The translations under genes and the position numbers were made by a program. The notes under the pieces are model-generated. The model worked only from the letters and a program-made list of their open reading frames with translations. It did not search any database and was not told the origin of the DNA. Of a DNA stretch of 8,713 nt, positions 1 to 6,619 are shown piece after piece (the first letter of the stretch is position 1; each line of letters starts with the position of its first letter). Source of the stretch: Deltaproteobacteria bacterium (GTDB lineage: Bacteria > Desulfobacterota > Desulfobacteria > Desulfobacterales > ETH-SRB1); contig DAOUSD010000047.1 in the NCBI GenBank assembly GCA_030627405.1, positions 1 through 8,713 on the forward strand. The letters are read 5' to 3'.

Positions 1-2404
1 GACCTAATATATACTCCTCGGCCTCAAGAATTATTGATAACTTTCTTGATGTATCCGCTTTAAAATACTCCTCATAAGAAAAACTATAAAACATTTGAGA
101 AACAACTTCTATTTTTTCCAACATTAACTGAACGGCTTTTTCCTGGAGAATTGCGGGATCGCCTTTTCCTCCGCTGTCGGAATAGAATGATAAAGCTTCT
201 TTCAGATCGGAGGCAATTCCAAGGTAATCAACAATTAATCCACCGGGCTTGTCTTTGTACACCCTGTTCACCCTTGCTATTGCCTGCATAAGGGTATGAC
301 CTTTCATGGGTTTGTCGATATACATCGTATGCAGTGACGGAACATCAAAACCAGTAAGCCACATATCTCGCACAATTACCAGTTTCAATTCATCATCCGG
401 GTTCTTCATCCTCTCGGCCAAAGCTCTTCTCTGTTCTTTTGTAGTATAATGTTTTGAAATTTTCGGACCGTCGGAAGAAGAAGATGTCATTACTACTTTG
501 ATGGCTCCTCTTTTCAAATCATCGCTGTGCCACTCTGGTTTGATTTTAATTATCTCATTGTATAAGTCGGCGGCAATCCGTCTTGACATGGCAACAATCA
601 TTCCTTTACCTTCAAACACTTCTTGCCTCTGTTCAAAATGATTGACTATATCTCTTACAATCTTCTTCATACGTTCTTTGCTTCCTATTAACGCCTCTAA
701 CTGTGTCCATTTTGCTTTGGCTTTCTGAGTTTCCGATAAATCTTCTTTTTCTAATTCTTCATCTAAATCTGCAACCAGTTTTTTTCCTTCTTCACTGAGA
801 CCGATTTTTGCCAAACGGCTTTCATAATAAATCTTTAACGTTGCTCCATCATCAACAGCTTGCAATATGTCGTAGACATCAACATAGTTTCCGAAAACCG
901 CGGGGGTATTTCTATCTGTTTTTTCAATCGGAGTTCCCGTAAAGCCTATATAAGTAGCATTAGGCAAAGCGTCGCGCATATATTTTGCAAAGCCATAGAC
1001 AGTTTTTTTACCAACAACATTCCCCTGCTCGTCTTTCTCATCAATGGTCTTTGCTTTGAATCCATACTGGGTCCGATGTGCTTCGTCAGCTATTACAATA
1101 ATATTTCTTCTGTCTGAGAGTTGTTCATACACATTACCTTCATTGGGCTGGAATTTTTGAATAGTTGAAAAAATCACCCCGCCCGAAGCAACGTTTAACA
1201 GTTCTTTTATTTGTTCTCTATTTTCTGCCTGCACGGGGTCTTGCCTGAGTAGTTGTTTTGAAGCAGCAAAGGTATCAAATAACTGGTCATCCAAATCGTT
1301 TCTGTCGGTGATGACCAAAACGGTGGGATTATCCAGCACCAAAACAATTTTCCCGGTATAAAACACCATAGACAAGGATTTACCGCTTCCCTGAGTATGC
1401 CAAATCACGCCGCCTTTACGGTCTCCCACTAGTTGCATTTTTACACCCGCCACACCATAACTTTCGGGCGATTCCGTTACGGTATTTACATTACAAACAG
1501 CAGTTGCAGTCAAGTACCCGGCTGCTCTTAAGGTTGATTCGACTGCTCTGTTTACTGCATAATATTGATGATAGGCTGCCAGTTTTTTTTCTGTCTGTAT
1601 GGTGATAATCCCTGTCTCTTTGTCTTCTTTTTTTGATTTTTCAAATACTATGAAATGGCGAATAAGATCTAATAAAGTTTCTTTATTAAGCATTCCCTTA
1701 ATCAGGGTTTCCAGTCGCCCAATTAATGGGGAAGCTTCAACCTTTCCGTCTGATGATTTCCAGGTCATATAGCGATTAAAGCCGGCAGAAAGCGAACCCG
1801 CCCGGGCTTCCAAACCATCGGAAATAACCATGAAACCATTGTAAGTAAACAGACTTGGGATTGCCTGTTTATAAGTCTGCAACTGTCTATAAGCAGATCT
1901 GACAGTTGCGTTCTCATCTGCAGGATTTTTCAACTCAATAACGACCAGAGGTAAGCCATTCACAAACAAAATAATGTCAGGGCGTTTGTTAATGCCATTT
2001 TCGATGACGGTAAATTGGTTCGTAACAAGAAAGTCATTGTTTTCAGGATTTTTGAAGTCTATCAGCCAAACCAGATCGCCCCTACTGTTACCGTCTTTCT
2101 GATAACTTACCTTTATACCTTCGGTAAGCATTCGGTGAAAGGCCTCGTTATTGGCAATGAGTTCCGGGGAATTAAGCCTTAGAATTTGTTTAATAGCGTT
2201 TTTGCGGATATCTGATGGAATAGACGGATTTATTCTGCCAACAGCTGCTTGCAGTCGTTCCAGCAAAAGCACATCTCCAAAAGATTCTCTTTCCGGTGTA
2301 TCGCTATCATATGCAATATCCGGGGCATAGATGTAGTGGTAGCCCTGCTTTTCAAGGAGCTCTATAGCAAATTTTTCTATTGCGCTTTCTGTAATCTTGT
2401 TCAT
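1..2404 (-). CDS. hsdR: Type I restriction enzyme R subunit HsdR (3' end beyond the window)
   Basis: ATP-dependent restriction and translocase subunit, which joins HsdM2-HsdS to cut unmodified DNA at a distance after translocation. The frame is open from ATG 2404 to the window edge, giving about 800 residues. The family is usually ~1000, so the C-terminal helical region that contacts the methylase is missing here only because the window ends. Visible in order: an N-terminal PD-(D/E)XK nuclease domain (D143, then E157 and K159 within VVIELKNP), Walker A TQGSGKS (K342), helicase motif II DEAH (D440), motif III TGTP (489-492), and motif VI QAIARVNR (707-714). All key residues are intact, so it should be active. 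The ATG lies 2 nt after the RT stop. An AGGGG sits 11 nt upstream, inside the RT gene's last codons, which suggests coupled translation. The identification is firm; only the 3' end is unknown. Confidence 0.97.
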   Translation of the reverse strand, partial: MNKITESAIEKFAIELLEKQGYHYIYAPDIAYDSDTPERESFGDVLLLERLQAAVGRINPSIPSDIRKNAIKQILRLNSPELIANNEAFHRMLTEGIKVSYQKDGNSRGDLVWLIDFKNPENNDFLVTNQFTVIENGINKRPDIILFVNGLPLVVIELKNPADENATVRSAYRQLQTYKQAIPSLFTYNGFMVISDGLEARAGSLSAGFNRYMTWKSSDGKVEASPLIGRLETLIKGMLNKETLLDLIRHFIVFEKSKKEDKETGIITIQTEKKLAAYHQYYAVNRAVESTLRAAGYLTATAVCNVNTVTESPESYGVAGVKMQLVGDRKGGVIWHTQGSGKSLSMVFYTGKIVLVLDNPTVLVITDRNDLDDQLFDTFAASKQLLRQDPVQAENREQIKELLNVASGGVIFSTIQKFQPNEGNVYEQLSDRRNIIVIADEAHRTQYGFKAKTIDEKDEQGNVVGKKTVYGFAKYMRDALPNATYIGFTGTPIEKTDRNTPAVFGNYVDVYDILQAVDDGATLKIYYESRLAKIGLSEEGKKLVADLDEELEKEDLSETQKAKAKWTQLEALIGSKERMKKIVRDIVNHFEQRQEVFEGKGMIVAMSRRIAADLYNEIIKIKPEWHSDDLKRGAIKVVMTSSSSDGPKISKHYTTKEQRRALAERMKNPDDELKLVIVRDMWLTGFDVPSLHTMYIDKPMKGHTLMQAIARVNRVYKDKPGGLIVDYLGIASDLKEALSFYSDSGGKGDPAILQEKAVQLMLEKIEVVSQMFYSFSYEEYFKADTSRKLSIILEAEEYILG

Positions 2405-2406
2405 TA

Positions 2407-4014
2407 CTACATATACCCCTTAAACAGTTCAATTTCTGCAACTTCAATCACTGGAGTTGTTTCATCTAATACTTCGCTATAAATTATTTTCTTAGGATTT
2501 ATTATTTCTTTAAGACTATCTTTCAACCAATCTGAATTCCAAATTGCAACATCCTTTCCAGAAACAATATTGCACAAATTTTCGTTATATTCGATTTGGT
2601 CGTCAAGTTTCAAAGTTATACGCTGGAGCCATAGTTCTAAGTGACCGGTATTGGGTATTTTTTCGAAACGTTTTCTTATTTTTTTTATAATACTGAGTTT
2701 TTCTGAATCTTCTTTAAATAAACTAATAAGCTTGCTAAGTATTGCTGAAGTTATTGAGTATGTTCTAGGATTTTTTAATGCAATATCAGTAATAATACTG
2801 ACTAATACACTTAAGTTTTCTTGATCTTTATTTATCCTTTTTATTCGTTTTAAAAAATCATTTAGGGCAATGATTAGGCTGCCAGAATTGGGATATTTCT
2901 GAGAAAGTGAGTGGATAGCTATCAAGTGTTTTTGCAAATTTTTTATTAATTTATCATGATTTATCCAATAACGCTTATCCTCCTTTAAAGAATCCTGCAC
3001 TACATCATTCGAAGAAAACGTCTTTTGTGGGTTCAGTTTCATGCCTAAATCTATCAATACTTCTGAAATAGCTTTTAAAATCAATTCACCTTCCTGTGGA
3101 TTATTAACAAATACCCTATAATCATCCCGATATCGGATTATTTGGAAGTCTTCAATCGAACTTCCGATCTTCTCAGAGAGTTGCAAGTCAGCATATCCCA
3201 AGACCATTTCTGCAATAAAATCCATCAAGGCACTTCCCTGTGGAATGCCATTGGTCTGGCCAAAGGACATATCCTGTAAATGTCTATCAATCACATTTCC
3301 AATTAGATTTTTATCATCGCGTTTTATCTTGGCCTCATTTTTTCCGTGTAATGCCCATGCGACAGAGTGTGTATAAAGTGATTCATAGCAACCTGTAATA
3401 TCTGTATGTAGTAGATATTGGTAATCTAAAGATAACTCTATAGATTTTTGTTCTACTTCATGCCACCATTGAATGATCATAGCAGCCTTATCAGAATTTT
3501 CAGTACCAGATCGGACTGGTAAACTCATACATTGAATTCTTGAATCATCGTCAAATTCAGAAAAACGTTCTGAGATAGTTAACCAATTATCTTCTTCTGT
3601 AATTTTATGAACTAATGATACGTACAGGGCTGGATGAATAAGCTGGAAAGGTCTCCAAGCATATTTCCCGTCCTTATTGTTGAGCAATTTATAGTTTACA
3701 TCATCATAGTTTCTGGGTGAGTCAGAACATTGCTTATCAATACCATGGTTGTCAACTTGTACTTCATCATTTTTATTCAACCTAGGAATCTGAATGTAAA
3801 AATCACTTAAATTCTTACCTTCAAGTTCTCTTGATACGTCTACAATAAGTTGATCAAATATAAAATATTTGGGCAAATCAAATTCGCAATAACTCTTGCC
3901 TTTTATTAAAAAACTTCTTGCCTCGGAAAATGACAAATCAAGGATACTTTTTTTTGTCTTATTTTTTTCCTCGGAGAGCGTTCTATGCTCTTCTTCCATC
4001 TTAAGGACTTCCAT
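2407..4014 (-). CDS. Reverse transcriptase (Abi/UG-like) embedded in the hsd operon
   Basis: RNA-directed DNA polymerase of about 535 residues. Visible palm motifs: motif A with catalytic D205 in LLHTDITGCYESLYTHS, motif B GIPQGSALMDFIAE (PQG 258-260), motif C RYRDDYRVF (YRDD 295-298; second and third catalytic Asp), and motif D LGMKLNPQKT (323-332). About 200 residues precede motif A, and about 200 mostly helical residues follow the palm (a WLQRITLKL stretch near 462-470). No maturase, HNH, Cas1 or other recognisable domain is fused. This layout is reminiscent of the Abi/UG defence RTs, whose C-terminus is helical; the subgroup is not assigned. The gene lies between hsdS and hsdR with a 14-nt overlap and a 2-nt gap. 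ATG 4014 is preferred because GAGGG lies 9 nt upstream. A TTG at 4023 abuts that site and ATG 3999 is a weaker alternative. The gene is AT-rich. Role in restriction or antiphage defence is inference. Confidence 0.93.
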   Translation of the reverse strand: MEVLKMEEEHRTLSEEKNKTKKSILDLSFSEARSFLIKGKSYCEFDLPKYFIFDQLIVDVSRELEGKNLSDFYIQIPRLNKNDEVQVDNHGIDKQCSDSPRNYDDVNYKLLNNKDGKYAWRPFQLIHPALYVSLVHKITEEDNWLTISERFSEFDDDSRIQCMSLPVRSGTENSDKAAMIIQWWHEVEQKSIELSLDYQYLLHTDITGCYESLYTHSVAWALHGKNEAKIKRDDKNLIGNVIDRHLQDMSFGQTNGIPQGSALMDFIAEMVLGYADLQLSEKIGSSIEDFQIIRYRDDYRVFVNNPQEGELILKAISEVLIDLGMKLNPQKTFSSNDVVQDSLKEDKRYWINHDKLIKNLQKHLIAIHSLSQKYPNSGSLIIALNDFLKRIKRINKDQENLSVLVSIITDIALKNPRTYSITSAILSKLISLFKEDSEKLSIIKKIRKRFEKIPNTGHLELWLQRITLKLDDQIEYNENLCNIVSGKDVAIWNSDWLKDSLKEIINPKKIIYSEVLDETTPVIEVAEIELFKGYM

Positions 4015-5194
4015 TGTAATCAACCCTCACTTCCCCGCTCATCAGTTTCGGCAAAATTGTATCCCGCAGTTTTTCCAGAGTGCGGATTTGCAATTGGTTA
4101 TGTTTTATCTTATTAAAAAACTCTCTTACAATTCCTTCAAATTTTGACATTGTATTTTTATCTGGAATTGAAATTTCCATTTCCTTAATCATGCGTGAAT
4201 TTATTGATGTAACAATAGACGAAGTGCTACCAAGTGTATCATACTTAAATAACCTCAAAAAGAAATATAGATATTCTTTGCAAAATGGTGTTTTTTCTGT
4301 AAAAACAAAATGAGCAATCGCTTCATTGGACAACATTTCTTCTGTTGTAATTCCAACTCTACCAACAGTCATTTTAAAACTAAGTAATATAGTGTTTTCT
4401 GGTATGACAGGGATATTAAAAGTATGAACAGCATCTTGTGTAAGGTATTCGGCAGTATCATAAACAAAAACGCCTGAAGTACCTAAGTCTTTTATGGACA
4501 CCCATTTCACGTTCGTTGGATTAGTTGAAAACCAATGAAATTCTTTTCTCGGTGGTGTTCTCCCAATAGCTATATCAACAATCTCATCTAACATCTTTTC
4601 CTCCCAATCTTCCTTTGCTTCTTCAATAAACCACTGTCGGAAAAGCGTTTCTGCCATTGCTTCGAGGGTTTTGTTTTGGCGGTGGAGCAGGTCTATTTTA
4701 TCATCAAGACCGGAAAGGACAGAGGCGATGGCGCGTTGCTCGGAAAGAGAAGGGAGAATAATGTCTAATTTAGATATTAACCCAACATTTAAATTCTGTT
4801 GAGCAGCCCCTGATGTCATCTGATCTAATTTATCAAAACTATTCAGTAGTAAATAGAACAAATAGTTATAGTCAGATTTTTCGTAATCAATGGTTATATT
4901 GCAACAAGCTTGGTTTGTTGTTAGCGGGATTTTGTTTATCGCAACTTTTCCCGCTGTTGCACCATACATTGCAACAATAACTGAATTTTCATCTATCCAT
5001 TTTGCAGATGAATTGCCCAAACCTTGTTCAGTAATATATTTTTCTGTTTTACGTATTCTGCAATTCTTTATCTCTTTTGTATTTAACCAAGGGATACTAC
5101 CACCATAATATTCTGTTTGTTTTGTTGAAGGTGTTCCTCCAGAAGTAATACGAATAGCAACTTCCCCCAGCTTACACTTCTTCCACTTATTCAT
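4001..5194 (-). CDS. hsdS: Type I restriction-modification specificity subunit HsdS
   Basis: DNA-recognition subunit that sets the bipartite target for both methylation and restriction. The protein is 397 residues from ATG 5194, normal for the family. It starts with a typical first target-recognition domain (KLGEV, then ITSGGTPST). A central conserved helix follows (LPSLSEQRAIASVL near 147-160, LFRQWF near 184-189), then a second recognition domain (about 195-345), and the distal helix ending LRDTILPKLMSGEV near 375-389. Both half-sites and both helices are present, so it looks functional. The open frame extends to ATG 5239, but the 15 extra residues do not look like the family and lack a good ribosome site; AAGGGAG lies upstream of 5194. 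The gene overlaps the nuclease-like gene by 8 nt and the RT gene by 14 nt. The recognition domains are AT-rich and the conserved helix GC-richer, as expected from domain swapping. The target sequence cannot be read from the protein. Confidence 0.96.
   Translation of the reverse strand: MNKWKKCKLGEVAIRITSGGTPSTKQTEYYGGSIPWLNTKEIKNCRIRKTEKYITEQGLGNSSAKWIDENSVIVAMYGATAGKVAINKIPLTTNQACCNITIDYEKSDYNYLFYLLLNSFDKLDQMTSGAAQQNLNVGLISKLDIILPSLSEQRAIASVLSGLDDKIDLLHRQNKTLEAMAETLFRQWFIEEAKEDWEEKMLDEIVDIAIGRTPPRKEFHWFSTNPTNVKWVSIKDLGTSGVFVYDTAEYLTQDAVHTFNIPVIPENTILLSFKMTVGRVGITTEEMLSNEAIAHFVFTEKTPFCKEYLYFFLRLFKYDTLGSTSSIVTSINSRMIKEMEISIPDKNTMSKFEGIVREFFNKIKHNQLQIRTLEKLRDTILPKLMSGEVRVDYNGSP
4024..4028 (-). 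promoter_or_regulatory. Shine-Dalgarno site of the RT gene
   Basis: GAGGG on the minus strand, 9 nt before ATG 4014 and inside the 3' coding end of hsdS. It decides the RT start: the upstream in-frame TTG at 4023 directly touches this site and would have no spacer. Its position inside hsdS suggests that RT translation is linked to that of HsdS. Confidence 0.5.
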
Positions 5195-5678
5195 TATTAA
5201 TAATTTCTCCCTTTTGTAATACTGTGATAATTGATTCATCTATTCCCAAAATAATAGATAACCCGTATTTGTATTTAAAATTGCCATCAGGGTGTGTAAA
5301 ATCTCTCAATTTCATTAAGTCTCTCTTATTGTCTGGTTCCCGCCATGTTTTAAACTCAACAATAAGTAAATTATGCTCGTTACTACCACGCTTATGCAAA
5401 ATAATATCCGGGTAAGTGCCTTTTTTAAAATTTTTAGTCCTTTTTGGATTACTATGATTTTTATTATACTCAAAATCTAAATTATACTCCGCATATTTTT
5501 TTTCTTTACCCTGTAATAATTCGTGAAGATACACACCAAACCAAAAGACAATACTACGTTCATGAACTTGTTTTTTTATCAGATATTCATGATGTTTGTA
5601 TACTCTTTCAAGTGCCTTATTAACAAGCTTAAATAACTCCGTGTTATTTATTAAACACCCCTTCCGCTCGCCCATCAT
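5187..5678 (-). CDS. Small predicted PD-(D/E)XK nuclease-like protein
   Basis: A 163-residue protein I do not recognise by name. The segment TYPDIILHKRG, then LLIVEFKTW, gives D91, E108 and K110 on two predicted strands with the spacing of a PD-(D/E)XK nuclease core. E40 in a preceding helix (HERSIVFWFG) could be a fourth active-site acidic residue. No signal peptide or membrane segment is visible. It starts at ATG 5678, whose bases form an ATGA overlap with the full-length KilA-N stop. A second in-frame ATG at 5675 sits 7 nt after a strong GGAGG and may be the one used. It overlaps hsdS by 8 nt, so it is locked between the two genes and probably co-translated. The row 5461-5520 has only 13 of 60 G+C, far below the neighbouring KilA-N gene, suggesting separate acquisition. 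It could be an accessory nuclease, or a non-catalytic DNA-binding relic of that fold. Confidence 0.82.
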   Translation of the reverse strand: MMGERKGCLINNTELFKLVNKALERVYKHHEYLIKKQVHERSIVFWFGVYLHELLQGKEKKYAEYNLDFEYNKNHSNPKRTKNFKKGTYPDIILHKRGSNEHNLLIVEFKTWREPDNKRDLMKLRDFTHPDGNFKYKYGLSIILGIDESIITVLQKGEIINNE

Positions 5679-5830
5679 TTCCCCTCCAGCTTTCTGGTAG
5701 TCCTATCCTCCACCAATATCCTCATCTGCTGAATGGCAATCCGGTTCAAGCGTGTCAGGCGTTCAGCCTGCTCCATCCCATCATTGATAAACACCGCATT
5801 CAGGTTTTCCAGGTTGGCCAGACAGACCAG
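5675..5830 (-). pseudogene. In-frame 3' remainder of the KilA-N gene beyond a TAA stop
   Basis: Directly after the TAA at 5833-5831 the same frame stays open for 51 codons (starting LVCLANLENLNAVF, ending KLEGK) and closes at TGA 5677-5675, forming ATGA with the next gene. The residues look like the normal C-terminus of this KilA-N family (a leucine-rich NLENLNA helix, then AERLTRLNRIAIQQM). The full protein would therefore be 269 codons. Relatives usually have Gln where the stop stands, as I recall them, and a single C-to-T change turns CAA into TAA. The tail shows no frameshift or second stop, so the lesion is recent, suppressed or read through, or an error in the sequence. Confidence 0.75.
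5683..5687 (-). promoter_or_regulatory. Strong Shine-Dalgarno site of the nuclease-like gene
   Basis: GGAGG on the minus strand, within GGAGGGG, 4 nt before ATG 5678 and 7 nt before ATG 5675. It lies in the last codons of the KilA-N reading frame. It would let the nuclease-like gene be translated even though ribosomes on the KilA-N message now meet an early TAA. Confidence 0.55.
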
Positions 5831-6484
5831 TTATGAGGCATTAGCAAAGTCGCGAATATTGCCTGTTTCATTAGAATTTTCCGCCCGCCACTGGACGGCG
5901 GTTTTGCCAAACAGTGCCATATTGAGAATATCGGCTTCAGAAGCATAAATATGGTTAATCTGTTGTTTGTTTAGGGCGGCAGGAATTAGGTTTTCCTTGA
6001 TGGCATCGGTATGAATACGGTAGTTGATCTTGGTAAGGTTACGGCGGATGTCCCAGCCCAGTTGTTTTTGCTCTTCGTCTTTGAGTCGCTGGAATTCTTT
6101 AATGAGATAGAGTTTAAACTCAGCGCTAATCCACATGCCGAATTCAAAGGCAATGTCTTTGTGCGCATAAGTACCACCATAACGGCCTGCTTTTGCCGTT
6201 AAACCGATGGCATTGGTTTTTTCTACCCATTCTTTTACACTGATTTTGTAATTGTTTAATCCTACCTGACTTTTAATTATGGCAAATTCGCCATAATTAA
6301 AAGCCGGATTATGTATCCGTTCCCAAATGCCTATATATTCAACCGTGTTTCTATTTCTGAGCCAGTCAGAGATAAAAAAATCTCCATCCTTGGCTTTCAG
6401 CATATCTGTTAAAGATATGTAATCATCTTTTGTTATGGTGATGCTCTCACCTTGAACCATGATTATTCGTTTTTTCTTAGCCAT
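5831..6484 (-). CDS. KilA-N domain protein, C-terminally truncated by an in-frame stop
   Basis: Predicted DNA-binding protein of 217 residues as read. The KilA-N domain covers roughly 15-135: DYISLTDMLKAKDG (21-34), a helix with WLRNRNTVEYIGIWE (41-55), and the family hallmark GRYGGTYAHKDIAFEFG (100-116) followed by KLYLIKEFQRLK. A second part near 165-217 (IYASEADILNMALFGKTAVQWR) belongs to the longer chromosomal forms of about 270 residues. This copy stops at TAA, but 51 matching codons follow. KilA-N proteins occur in phages and, as I recall, beside type I restriction genes; their biochemical role is unclear. ATG 6484 is supported by AAAGGTGA 6 nt upstream. A 26-bp dyad lies 25 nt before the ATG. 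The 3' half is GC-rich (34 of 60 at 5881-5940) relative to the nuclease-like gene that follows. The N-terminal DNA-binding domain is intact, so the short form may still bind DNA. Confidence 0.88.
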   Translation of the reverse strand: MAKKKRIIMVQGESITITKDDYISLTDMLKAKDGDFFISDWLRNRNTVEYIGIWERIHNPAFNYGEFAIIKSQVGLNNYKISVKEWVEKTNAIGLTAKAGRYGGTYAHKDIAFEFGMWISAEFKLYLIKEFQRLKDEEQKQLGWDIRRNLTKINYRIHTDAIKENLIPAALNKQQINHIYASEADILNMALFGKTAVQWRAENSNETGNIRDFANAS

Positions 6485-6490
6485 CTAATT

Positions 6491-6498
6491 TCACCTTT
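6491..6498 (-). promoter_or_regulatory. Shine-Dalgarno site of the KilA-N gene
   Basis: AAAGGTGA on the minus strand, 6 nt before ATG 6484. It fixes that start and shows that the gene has its own initiation site after the 135-nt gap that separates it from the winged-helix gene. Confidence 0.5.
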
Positions 6499-6509
6499 CC
6501 CCAATATTT

Positions 6510-6535
6510 TAATTCCCTCGAATTCGGGAGAATTA
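6510..6535. promoter_or_regulatory. 26-bp imperfect dyad, possible operator upstream of the KilA-N gene
   Basis: The stretch reads nearly the same on both strands. It has an exact 8-bp core CGAATTCG (6519-6526) and matching AATTC arms; 11 of 13 base pairs match around the centre between 6522 and 6523. It lies in the only internal gap of the operon, 25 nt before the KilA-N ATG. No T-run follows on either strand, so it does not look like a terminator. A binding site for the adjacent KilA-N or winged-helix protein is an inference. No clear promoter was seen in the gap 6485-6619. Confidence 0.35.
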
Positions 6536-6619
6536 TTTTGTGCGTCTCCTGTGCGATATACACAATACCTGTGCATTCCCCTACTGACCTGCCTAAATTT
6601 CTCATCTTTTTGTGCACCT

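Noticed and set aside
1..2404. hsdR broken or missing
   Set aside because: The frame was read from ATG 2404 to base 2 through all key motifs without a stop; it is only cut by the window edge.
2407..4014. RT as a retron, group II intron, DGR or CRISPR-linked RT
   Set aside because: No adjacent noncoding gap for msr-msd, no maturase or HNH part, no Cas1 or CRISPR repeats nearby. Motif B is PQGS, unlike the DGR SQ form. No template/variable repeat pair was noticed.
5195..5239. hsdS start at ATG 5239
   Set aside because: The added 15 residues fall outside the family pattern and would lengthen the overlap with the nuclease-like gene to 53 nt, without a well-placed ribosome site.
860..5948. Plus-strand open frames of 60-90 codons (e.g. 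860-1117, 2249-2482, 3896-4147, 4890-5108, 5733-5948)
   Set aside because: Each lies opposite a well-supported minus-strand gene and shows no recognisable protein pattern; they are shadows of it.
5986..6202. Overlapping frames inside the KilA-N gene on both strands
   Set aside because: They lie within the conserved KilA-N coding region, have no family pattern and no ribosome site.
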